Positions 1-5,742 of a stretch of DNA of 13,113 bases are shown piece after piece. Numbering within the stretch: position 1 is the stretch's first letter; every line of letters starts with the position of its first letter. The notes beneath the pieces are model-generated. The model was not told where the DNA came from and did no database searches. It saw only the letters and a list, made by a program, of their open reading frames with translations. Source of the stretch: JBGOUV01 sp041477815. Its GTDB lineage: Bacteria > Acidobacteriota > Terriglobia > Bryobacterales > JACQDG01. The DNA lies in NCBI GenBank assembly GCA_041477815.1, contig JBGOUV010000181.1:1-13113 (forward strand), written 5' to 3'. Made by a program: the position numbers and the translations under genes.

Positions 1-1
1 C

Positions 2-1351
2 GTCCGCCTCTACCTGTTTCCCGAATCCGCCCGCCCTCAGAACATTTACACCGGCGTCGCCAAGACCCACGAGATAGTTCTGGACTTCGCACCGACCCGC
101 GGCCCCCGGCCCCTGTCCCCCCTCCACGCGGTAGCTCCGGCCAAGTGGTACACCCGTGATACCCAAGCCTTGGGCCGCCTGGTCGAGTCGTCCCCGGAGG
201 CCATCCGGCCGCGGTATTGGCCGCTGGTCCAGCGCTACGACCGCTGGCTCGCCGCCTCCCGCGACGCCGTCCTGGCCAAGCGCGACCGCGGCTTTGAGTT
301 TCAGGGACGCCGCTTCGACGAGTACGGCATGCTCAACTTCGGCGACGCCATGCACAAGCTCATCGCCGACGACCGCAAGCCCGACTACGGCATCCACTGG
401 GAAACCGAGTACTACGACTTCCCGCACGCCTTGTTCCTCCATTTCTTCCGCACTGGCGACATGACCTCCTTCCGCACCGCCATTGAGGCCGCCGCCCACC
501 TCGCCGACGTCGATATCTCGCACCACGAGGTGGAGCCCGGCCGCGACGGCGCCCCCCGCACCGGCCCCGGCCTCAACCATTGGACCCGCTACTCCAACGG
601 CGTCTTCATCTCCTCCACCAGCTGGGCCTTCTACAAGAACGAGGGCCTGTTCGACCGCTACCTCCTTACCGGCGACCTGTGGAGCCGCGACGTCGCTCGC
701 CTCTCCTCCGACTTCGGCGTCACCTACAACGGCCTCGACCTCCACTCCAACACCCGCTCCATCGGACACGGCCTGTTCGCCATGCTCAAAGCCTACGAGG
801 TGCTCGGCGACAAGAAGTACCTGGATCGCGCCCACTGGATCATCGATTGCGTCCAGGCCTGGCAGGACGGCGACGTCGAGCGGCTCAAAACCCTAAATCC
901 CCGCGTGGTCTGGGACCCCCAGTTCCGGGGCGGCTACAGCCACCAGTCCTGGATGTACGGCATCGCCCTCGAGGCCATGGCCCAGGGATCGTGGACCTTC
1001 CACCGTCCCGAAATGCCCGCCTACCTCCGCCGCGCCGCCGACTGGGTATTCGCCAACCCCAAGGAGTGGGACCCGGCCGGCCGCATCTTCCGCAACGCCC
1101 CAGTCCACGCCGTGATGCTCACTCCGGGTTTGGCCTACATCGCCGAAACCTCCCGCGAGCGCCGCTACTGGGACGTGGCTCTGGAGAGCTTCACGCGCCA
1201 GACCGACGAAGCCGCCGTCACCGATCACCTGAAACTTTTTGCCCAGCTCTTCCGTAACTCCCAGCGCTTTCCATGGTATCTCTCGATAGAAGGACCCCAC
1301 CTCGATGAATCGCCGAACCTTTCTCCAACTGCCGGCCCTGGCAGCCCTTGA
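2..1351 (+). CDS. PcRGLX/YetA-like alpha/alpha-toroid protein (possible exo-rhamnogalacturonan lyase relative), 5'-truncated
   Basis: The reading frame is open from base 2, so the gene starts upstream of the window. The first residues seen include GVAKTHEIVLDF, which resembles the conserved KTHE stretch at the end of the N-terminal/central region of PcRGLX/YetA-like proteins. The rest is rich in aromatic residues and helical hairpins (GIHWETEYYDFPHA, LNHWTRYSNGVF, SRSIGHGLF-like, YSHQSWMYG), as in an alpha/alpha-toroid domain of carbohydrate-active enzymes. Known relatives include polysaccharide lyase family 26, which cleaves rhamnogalacturonan; extracytoplasmic action on plant polymer is inferred. 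A TTG at 170 could be mistaken for a start, but upstream codons read as the same protein. The last 47 bases overlap the next gene, and the final 15 or so residues (rich in S, P and G) look like read-through tail. The family is assigned from remembered motifs; the fold class is more certain than the substrate. Confidence 0.62.
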   Translation, partial: VRLYLFPESARPQNIYTGVAKTHEIVLDFAPTRGPRPLSPLHAVAPAKWYTRDTQALGRLVESSPEAIRPRYWPLVQRYDRWLAASRDAVLAKRDRGFEFQGRRFDEYGMLNFGDAMHKLIADDRKPDYGIHWETEYYDFPHALFLHFFRTGDMTSFRTAIEAAAHLADVDISHHEVEPGRDGAPRTGPGLNHWTRYSNGVFISSTSWAFYKNEGLFDRYLLTGDLWSRDVARLSSDFGVTYNGLDLHSNTRSIGHGLFAMLKAYEVLGDKKYLDRAHWIIDCVQAWQDGDVERLKTLNPRVVWDPQFRGGYSHQSWMYGIALEAMAQGSWTFHRPEMPAYLRRAADWVFANPKEWDPAGRIFRNAPVHAVMLTPGLAYIAETSRERRYWDVALESFTRQTDEAAVTDHLKLFAQLFRNSQRFPWYLSIEGPHLDESPNLSPTAGPGSP

Positions 1352-2411
1352 TCTCCCCAAGTACAAGGTAGTCACGCCCCACCAGCCGGCAGCGAAGCCC
1401 GGCATGCCCGGCCCCTACCCTGGCATTGTCGCCTCCGTACATGCCGAGAAAGCCATCGACGCCGAAACCGAAGCGGTCGATGCGCCCACGGTGAAGGAGA
1501 TGATCGCGCGGGGCATGACCGCCCTCACCGGCGACAAGACGCCGGCCGCCGCCTGGAAGCGCTTCTTCACCCCCGCCGACGTGGTCGGCATCAAGGTGAA
1601 CTGCTCCGGCGCTCCGGGGGCCATGTCCATGCGCGAGGTAGTAGCCGAAATCTGCGCCAACCTCGCCGCGACCGGAGTTCCCGCCACCCAGATCTATATC
1701 TACGAACGCTTCGCCAATCAGCTCAAGGTAGCCGCCTACGAGCCGCACGTGCCGAGCGGGGTCACCATCCACGCCGTGGAGACCGACCGGGGCTCGGCGC
1801 GCAACTATGACCCTAATACCTATGTGGAGGTCGACTTCTTCGGCGAGGAGGACAACCGCTCGCAGATGGTCCGCCTGGTCACCGAGAAGCTGACCAAGAT
1901 CGTCAACGTGCCCAACATGAAGGACCACGGCGCCGCCGGCGTCACCGGCTGTCTGAAGAACATCGCCTACGGCAGCTATTCCAACGTGGCCCGCTCCCAC
2001 CAGCGCGAGAAGACCCACACCCTCAGCTTCATCGGCGTCCTGGCCAACGTCGAGCCCCTGCGCTCCAAGACGGTCCTCCAGATCATGGACGGCCTCCGCG
2101 GCGTCTGGCACGGCGGCCCCTTCTCCCGCAACCGCAAGTTCCGGTTCTACCCCAAGCAGATGATGTTCGGCACCGACCCGGTGGCCATGGACCGCCTGCT
2201 GCTCGACATCATCGACGGCAAACGCAACGCCGAAGGCGCCGTGTCGGTCTGGCACCACGATAGGAAGTACGTGAAGCCCGGCCGCGGCTACGCCGACGAT
2301 CCCAACGAGGACCGCTTCCTGCGCGAGCCCGGCCACATCGAGTACGCCTCCCGGCTGGGCCTGGGCGTCTACGATATCAGTAAGATCAAAGTGCGAAGAA
2401 TCGAGCTATGA
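1305..2411 (+). CDS. DUF362 domain-containing protein
   Basis: This 368-residue protein has the features of DUF362 (PF04015): DVVGIKVNCSG near residues 92-102, a helix and strand reading VPATQIYIYERF at about 125-136, the central IVNVPNMKDHGAAGVTGCLKN, and a late MFGTDPVAMDRLLLDII segment. DUF362 proteins are of unknown biochemical function; some carry ferredoxin-like cysteine clusters, but none is visible here. The N-terminus starts MNRRTFLQLPALAAL, a twin-arginine-like motif with only a short hydrophobic stretch, so Tat export is possible but not convincing. The ATG is supported by AGAAGGA about 10 bases upstream (1288-1294). It overlaps the preceding toroid gene by 47 bases, and the stop overlaps another ATG (ATGA at 2408). 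Coding is C-rich at third positions, like the upstream gene and unlike the + strand genes after 4.2 kb. Confidence 0.85.
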   Translation: MNRRTFLQLPALAALDLPKYKVVTPHQPAAKPGMPGPYPGIVASVHAEKAIDAETEAVDAPTVKEMIARGMTALTGDKTPAAAWKRFFTPADVVGIKVNCSGAPGAMSMREVVAEICANLAATGVPATQIYIYERFANQLKVAAYEPHVPSGVTIHAVETDRGSARNYDPNTYVEVDFFGEEDNRSQMVRLVTEKLTKIVNVPNMKDHGAAGVTGCLKNIAYGSYSNVARSHQREKTHTLSFIGVLANVEPLRSKTVLQIMDGLRGVWHGGPFSRNRKFRFYPKQMMFGTDPVAMDRLLLDIIDGKRNAEGAVSVWHHDRKYVKPGRGYADDPNEDRFLREPGHIEYASRLGLGVYDISKIKVRRIEL

Positions 2412-2554
2412 CCGGAGCGGACGTGATCGCCGCCTGCCGCGCCGGCAAAGTTATCCAACCATTCGCGGCTAATACCTCAGCTCGATGCGGAGGGCGTGGG
2501 ACGGGGTCTTACCCACATTCTTCACCGCGTGTACCACGTCCTGAGCCCAGGTGA
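2408..2554 (+). pseudogene. Possible truncated gene start (first ~19 codons plausible)
   Basis: An ATG overlaps the DUF362 stop as ATGA, the usual geometry of a translationally coupled downstream gene. It opens a 48-codon frame whose first part (MTGADVIAACRAGKVIQPF) looks like an ordinary protein start and shares the C-rich composition of the genes before it. After about base 2465 the frame runs antisense through the tail of the cupin remnant on the other strand and becomes a basic, low-complexity R/G/P/S sequence. I read it as the stump of a gene whose body was lost, or a chance frame. No product is assigned. Confidence 0.35.
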
Positions 2555-2781
2555 TCTATGTCGGGGAACGACCTTTGCTCCACCGTGTAGTTAGCCGGGT
2601 AGACCGCGACTCCCTGGGGGTGCTCGTGCGTGGGCTCGAGATTGCCCAGCGGCGCCTGGGCTTCGACGGGAGCTACCTGGAGGGGATCCAGCTCTTCCTG
2701 AGGGGAGGCGGGCAGGGCCGCCAGGAACAGGCTCCGGGACAGGGCGCCGGGACCGGTCGCGAGAAGGAGGCGCTTTTTCAG
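2469..2781 (-). pseudogene. Degenerate cupin-domain protein remnant
   Basis: Read on the - strand, this stretch gives two cupin-like pieces in different frames. The upstream piece (about 2781-2550) reads LKKRLLLATGPGALSRSLFL..., then LGNLEPTHEHPQGVAVY, a cupin motif 1 with HxH at about 2620-2628 preceded by a signal-like N-terminus. The downstream piece (2549-2469) reads WAQDVVHAVKNVGKTPSHAL...ELRY and a stop, a typical cupin C-terminus with a His and an ENVG-like turn. The two are out of frame, a TAG lies just upstream of the second piece in its own frame, and residues expected before and after the HxH seem missing. No ATG opens the first piece (CTG at 2781-2779). Small secreted cupins of this type are familiar in Acidobacteriota. 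The remnant is tail-on behind the tryptophanase gene and its front edge touches that gene's stop. Confidence in cupin origin is good; exact limits are uncertain. Confidence 0.7.
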
Positions 2782-4139
2782 GGCGGGGAGTTTACCACGG
2801 GGCGAAAACGGGCGGTGAAGTGGCGCAGAAACTTCGCCTGGTAGATCATCTCCAGGCCCCGAATCCGGTCGCGATGCTCGTTTACTTCCAGGATGGCTTC
2901 GACCACGTAGTCGATGTGGCTTTGGGTGTACACGCGGCGGGGGATGGCGAGGCGGACCAGTTCCTGGCGGGCGTTATCCCCCAACATGACCGAGCCGATC
3001 TCAACCGAGCGGATGCCGGCGTGCCGATACAGCTCGACGGACAGGGCCTGGGCGGGGAACTGCTCCGCGGGAATGTGGGGGAGCATACGTCGGGCGTCGA
3101 TGTAGATGGCGTGGGCGCCCGGGGGCTCGACGATGGGTACGCCGTGGTCGGCGATGTGGCGTCCCAGGTAGTTGGTCGAGGCAATACGGTACTGGAGATA
3201 GTCCTCGTGGAGGACCTCTTCCAGGCCGACGGCGATGGCTTCCAGGTCGCGGCCGGCCAGGCCGCCGTAGGTGGGAAAGCCTTCGGTGAGGATCAGAAGA
3301 TTCTTCTCCTGCTCGGCCAGGAGGTCGCTGTTGGTGGCCAGAAAGCCGCCGATGTTGGCGAAGGCGTCCTTCTTGGCGGAGAAGGTGCAGCCGTCCGCGT
3401 GGGAGAACATTTCCTGAGCGATTTGTTTTGCGGTTTTGCCGCCGTAACCCGGCTCGCGAAGCTTGATCAGGTAGGCGTTTTCGGCGAAGCGGCAGGCGTC
3501 GAGATAGAAGGGAATGCCGAACTCCGCGGCCGCCGCCCGGACGGCGCGGATGTTTTCCAGGGAGACGGGCTGGCCCCCGGCCGAGTTGTTGGTCACGGTC
3601 AGAAGAACGAGGGGAATCCGCTGGGGCGTGACCTCCTGGATCAGGCGGCGCAGGGCGTCGACGTCCATGTTGCCCTTGAAGGGCAGCGCGGCCTGGGTGT
3701 CGGCGGCCTCCGGGAGGGGAAGATCGACAGCCCGGGCGCCGGCGACCTCGAGGTTAGCGCGGGTGGTGTCAAAGTGGGTGTTGGAGGGGACCACGTCGCC
3801 CGGCCGGCACATCACCGTGAACAGGATGCGCTCGGCGGCGCGGCCCTGGTGGGTCGGAATCACGTGCCGGAATCCGAAAATGTCCTGCACCGCGCGGCGC
3901 ATGCGGTAGAAGCTTTCGCTGCCGGCATAGCTCTCGTCGCCGCGCATAAGAGCGGCCCACTGCTCGGTCGACATGGCGCTGGTGCCGGAGTCGGTGAGCA
4001 GGTCGATGAGGATGTGGCGGGCGTGGATCAGGAACAGGTTGTAGCCGGCTGCCTCCAGTCGCCGCTCGCGCTCCGAGACGGTGGTGTAACGGAGAGGCTC
4101 GACGCTCTTGATCTTGAACGGCTCGATAATGGTTTTCAT
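2778..4139 (-). CDS. tnaA: Tryptophanase (tryptophan indole-lyase)
   Basis: A 453-residue PLP-dependent beta-eliminating lyase, the usual length for the tryptophanase/tyrosine phenol-lyase family, which splits the amino acid into indole (or phenol), pyruvate and ammonia in the cytoplasm. Landmarks: LIDLLTDSGTSAMS (45-57), Tyr71 in DESYAGSE, PTHQGR (95-100), NSAGGQPVS (185-193), the PLP Schiff-base Lys257 in SAKKDAF, GFPTYGGLAGRD (287-298) and IPRRVYTQ (399-406). Three positions that separate the two activities favour tryptophanase: Asp124 in HFDTTR (tyrosine phenol-lyase has Thr), Ile381 in SVEIGS (Arg in tyrosine phenol-lyase), and His440 in LRHFTAR (Phe in tyrosine phenol-lyase). It stands alone; no tryptophan permease or tnaC-like leader is next to it. 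No Shine-Dalgarno sequence is visible before the ATG, which follows an AGCTTCTT segment from a repeat arm. It is divergent from purC. Confidence 0.92.
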   Translation of the reverse strand: MKTIIEPFKIKSVEPLRYTTVSERERRLEAAGYNLFLIHARHILIDLLTDSGTSAMSTEQWAALMRGDESYAGSESFYRMRRAVQDIFGFRHVIPTHQGRAAERILFTVMCRPGDVVPSNTHFDTTRANLEVAGARAVDLPLPEAADTQAALPFKGNMDVDALRRLIQEVTPQRIPLVLLTVTNNSAGGQPVSLENIRAVRAAAAEFGIPFYLDACRFAENAYLIKLREPGYGGKTAKQIAQEMFSHADGCTFSAKKDAFANIGGFLATNSDLLAEQEKNLLILTEGFPTYGGLAGRDLEAIAVGLEEVLHEDYLQYRIASTNYLGRHIADHGVPIVEPPGAHAIYIDARRMLPHIPAEQFPAQALSVELYRHAGIRSVEIGSVMLGDNARQELVRLAIPRRVYTQSHIDYVVEAILEVNEHRDRIRGLEMIYQAKFLRHFTARFRPVVNSPP

Positions 4140-4146
4140 GGAATAA

Positions 4147-4180
4147 GAAGCTGTTAGCTATCAGCTATTAGCCGTCAGCA
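4147..4180. repeat. Left arm: tandem degenerate heptamers AGCTRTY
   Basis: The segment parses as consecutive 7-mers AGCTGTT, AGCTATC, AGCTATT, AGCCGTC and a final AGC. Its first 25 bases match the reverse complement of 4246-4270 at 20 positions, making an imperfect inverted repeat around the tnaA-purC intergenic core. It lies in the 5' leader of tnaA. Confidence 0.75.
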
Positions 4181-4207
4181 ACCCCAGTATCGCACCGGCC
4201 GGGTGGT

Positions 4208-4236
4208 ATCATAAGCATTCCGAACAGTACGCCCAA
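4208..4236 (-). promoter_or_regulatory. Candidate tnaA promoter
   Basis: On the - strand, TTGGGC (4236-4231) is followed after exactly 17 bases by TATGAT (4213-4208). This would start transcription near 4200 and give a leader of about 60 bases that contains the heptamer repeats. The -35 box is only a half match, so this is an inference. Confidence 0.4.
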
Positions 4237-4245
4237 GCCGGCCTG

Positions 4246-4270
4246 CGAATAGCTAACGGCTGACAGCTTC
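4246..4270. repeat. Right arm of heptamer inverted repeat
   Basis: The reverse complement reads GAAGCTGTC, AGCCGTT, AGCTATT, CG, which repeats the left-arm heptamers in the opposite direction. The arm ends 7 bases before the purC ATG, so purC is preceded by ACAGCTTCTT just as tnaA is. Confidence 0.75.
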
Positions 4271-4277
4271 TTTGCAC

Positions 4278-5159
4278 ATGACCCTTCACCAAACGGATAT
4301 ACCCGGGGCGGAGCTCGTGGGACGGGGTAAGGTGCGGGACGTTTACCGTGCCGCCGGGCGGCTGGTCATTGTTGCGACCGACCGCATCTCCGCCTTCGAC
4401 TACATCCTGGCCACGGCCATTCCCCGCAAAGGAGAGGTCCTGACCCAACTGTCCATCTTCTGGTTTGATTTTCTGCGCGATGTCGTGCCGACGCACTTCC
4501 TCACCGCGGACGTGGACGCCTATCCGGCGCCGTTTCCCGAGTACCGGGAGCAGTTGGAGCGGCGGTCGATGCTGGTGGTGGAGGCGGAAATGGCGCCGGT
4601 GGAGTGCGTGGCGCGGGGGTACTTGTCGGGGTCGGGGTGGAAGGAGTACCGCCGGCAAGGGACGGTGTGCGGCATCGCCCTGCCGGCCGGGCTCCAGGAG
4701 AGCGACCGGCTGCCCGAGCCGATCTTTACCCCGGCCACCAAGGCCGCGAGCGGCCACGACGAGAACATCTCGTTCGAAGCGATGGCCGGTCTGGTGGGCC
4801 GGGACCTGGCGGGGCGGCTGCGGGACCTCACCCTGGAGATCTACTCGCGGGCGGCGGCGTATGCGCTGGAACGGGGCATCATCATCGCCGATACGAAGTT
4901 CGAGTTTGGACAGGCCGGGGGCAAGCTGCTCCTGGGCGATGAGGTGCTGACGCCGGATTCGTCGCGGTTCTGGCCGCTCGAGACCTACCGGCCGGGCGGG
5001 CCGCAGTTCTCCTACGACAAGCAGTACGTGCGGGATTATCTCGAGTCCATCCGCTGGAACAAGCAGCCGCCGGCGCCGGCCCTGCCCCCGGAAGTGGCCG
5101 AGAAGACCGGCGAGAAGTACGCGGAGGCCTACCGGGTGCTGACGGGAAGACCCCTGTGA
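4278..5159 (+). CDS. purC: Phosphoribosylaminoimidazole-succinocarboxamide (SAICAR) synthase
   Basis: This enzyme joins CAIR and aspartate with ATP to make SAICAR in purine synthesis, in the cytosol. The 293-residue protein is of the longer (yeast ADE1-like) type rather than the ~240-residue E. coli type. Visible signatures are GRGKVRDVY (16-23, ATP-binding loop), VATDRISAFD (32-41), the aspartate/CAIR-binding stretch VECVARGYLSGSGWKEY (108-124), TPATKAASGHDENIS (151-165) and DTKFEFG. The ATG at 4278 is chosen over a TTG six bases upstream because it gives the usual short N-terminus (MTLHQTDIPG). No Shine-Dalgarno sequence is visible; the upstream bases belong to a repeat arm. The stop overlaps the cvpA start as GTGA, implying coupled translation. 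Confidence 0.96.
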   Translation: MTLHQTDIPGAELVGRGKVRDVYRAAGRLVIVATDRISAFDYILATAIPRKGEVLTQLSIFWFDFLRDVVPTHFLTADVDAYPAPFPEYREQLERRSMLVVEAEMAPVECVARGYLSGSGWKEYRRQGTVCGIALPAGLQESDRLPEPIFTPATKAASGHDENISFEAMAGLVGRDLAGRLRDLTLEIYSRAAAYALERGIIIADTKFEFGQAGGKLLLGDEVLTPDSSRFWPLETYRPGGPQFSYDKQYVRDYLESIRWNKQPPAPALPPEVAEKTGEKYAEAYRVLTGRPL

Positions 5160-5698
5160 ACTGGCTGGATATTCTCATTGCCATACTGCTGGTAACTTCG
5201 ATGATCAGCAGCGCCGCGCAGGGCATCACGCGAGAGTTGGTCAGCCTGGCGGCGCTGGTGGTGGGGATCGTGTGCGGGCTGTGGTGGTATCCGGAGGTGG
5301 GGCGCCACCTCGAGCCTTACGCCTCCAGCAAGGGGATCGCCGGCTTTGTAGCGTTCTTTTTCATACTGTTCGCCTGTCTGGCGCTGGGGTGGCTGGTGTC
5401 GAAGATCGTGCGGGCGATGATCAAGGCCGGAGGACTGCGCTGGGCGGACCGAGTGCTGGGGGCGGCGTTCGGGCTGGTGCGCGGCGTGCTGGCGTCGGCG
5501 GCTGTGGTGCTGGCCATGGTCTCGTTCCTGCACGGCCCCGGGGCGACGCAGGCGGTGGCGCAATCGAAACTGGCGCCGGCGGTGCTATACGGCGCGCGCG
5601 GGCTGGCGGCGGTGGCGCCGCAGCCGCTGAAGGACGCCTTTGAGCGGGGGTTCGAGCGGATCAGGGAAGCATGGCGGGGACAGCCGGACCGAGTGTGA
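5156..5698 (+). CDS. cvpA: CvpA family inner-membrane protein
   Basis: A 180-residue protein with four hydrophobic segments (about 4-20, 26-45, 60-82 and 98-122) and the start (M)NWLDILIAILLV, typical of CvpA (PF02674). The motif QGITRELVSLAALVVGIVCG near 22-41 is the usual second-helix signature. CvpA was named for colicin V export; in E. coli it sits immediately before purF, and it has been linked to envelope stress tolerance. Its direct overlap here with purC (GTG start at 5156 shares bases with the purC TGA) repeats the purine-gene association with a different pur gene. The C-terminal 45 or so residues are a soluble basic tail. The GTG is the only start that keeps the family's N-terminus. 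Confidence 0.88.
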   Translation: MNWLDILIAILLVTSMISSAAQGITRELVSLAALVVGIVCGLWWYPEVGRHLEPYASSKGIAGFVAFFFILFACLALGWLVSKIVRAMIKAGGLRWADRVLGAAFGLVRGVLASAAVVLAMVSFLHGPGATQAVAQSKLAPAVLYGARGLAAVAPQPLKDAFERGFERIREAWRGQPDRV

Positions 5699-5704
5699 TA
5701 TAAT
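5696..5704 (+). promoter_or_regulatory. Extended -10 promoter for the secreted TIGR03437 protein gene
   Basis: TGATATAAT is a perfect extended -10 element (TG at 5696-5697, TATAAT at 5699-5704), partly formed by the cvpA stop codon. No good -35 is seen 17 bases upstream, which is tolerated for extended -10 promoters. Initiation near 5711 would leave a leader of about 30 bases containing AGGA at 5732-5735. Confidence 0.5.
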
Positions 5705-5742
5705 TTTTCTTACCGCGTCTAAATACCTTCCAGGATGTGTCC

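Noticed and set aside
1218..2336. Long - strand open frame opposite the DUF362 gene
   Set aside because: The + strand frame carries clear DUF362 motifs and a ribosome site; the antisense frame is low-complexity shadow.
2551..2844. A + strand frame of 97 codons in the gap between DUF362 and tnaA
   Set aside because: It is antisense to the cupin remnant, whose HEHP motif is recognisable on the - strand, and it runs into the tnaA terminus.
2778..4139. Tyrosine phenol-lyase as an alternative call
   Set aside because: The Arg, Thr and Phe positions typical of tyrosine phenol-lyase are Ile381, Asp124 and His440 here, as in tryptophanase.
2820..4157. Long + strand open frame opposite tnaA
   Set aside because: It is the antisense shadow of a well-recognised enzyme gene in GC-rich DNA; its Gly/Val/Asp-rich translation has no recognisable motif.
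4175..4195. Tiny - strand frame with a Trp codon (MRYWGC) in the tnaA leader, reminiscent of tnaC
   Set aside because: Six residues are far too short for tunnel-sensing stalling as in TnaC (24 residues), the start would be GTG without a ribosome site, and the leader itself is inferred.
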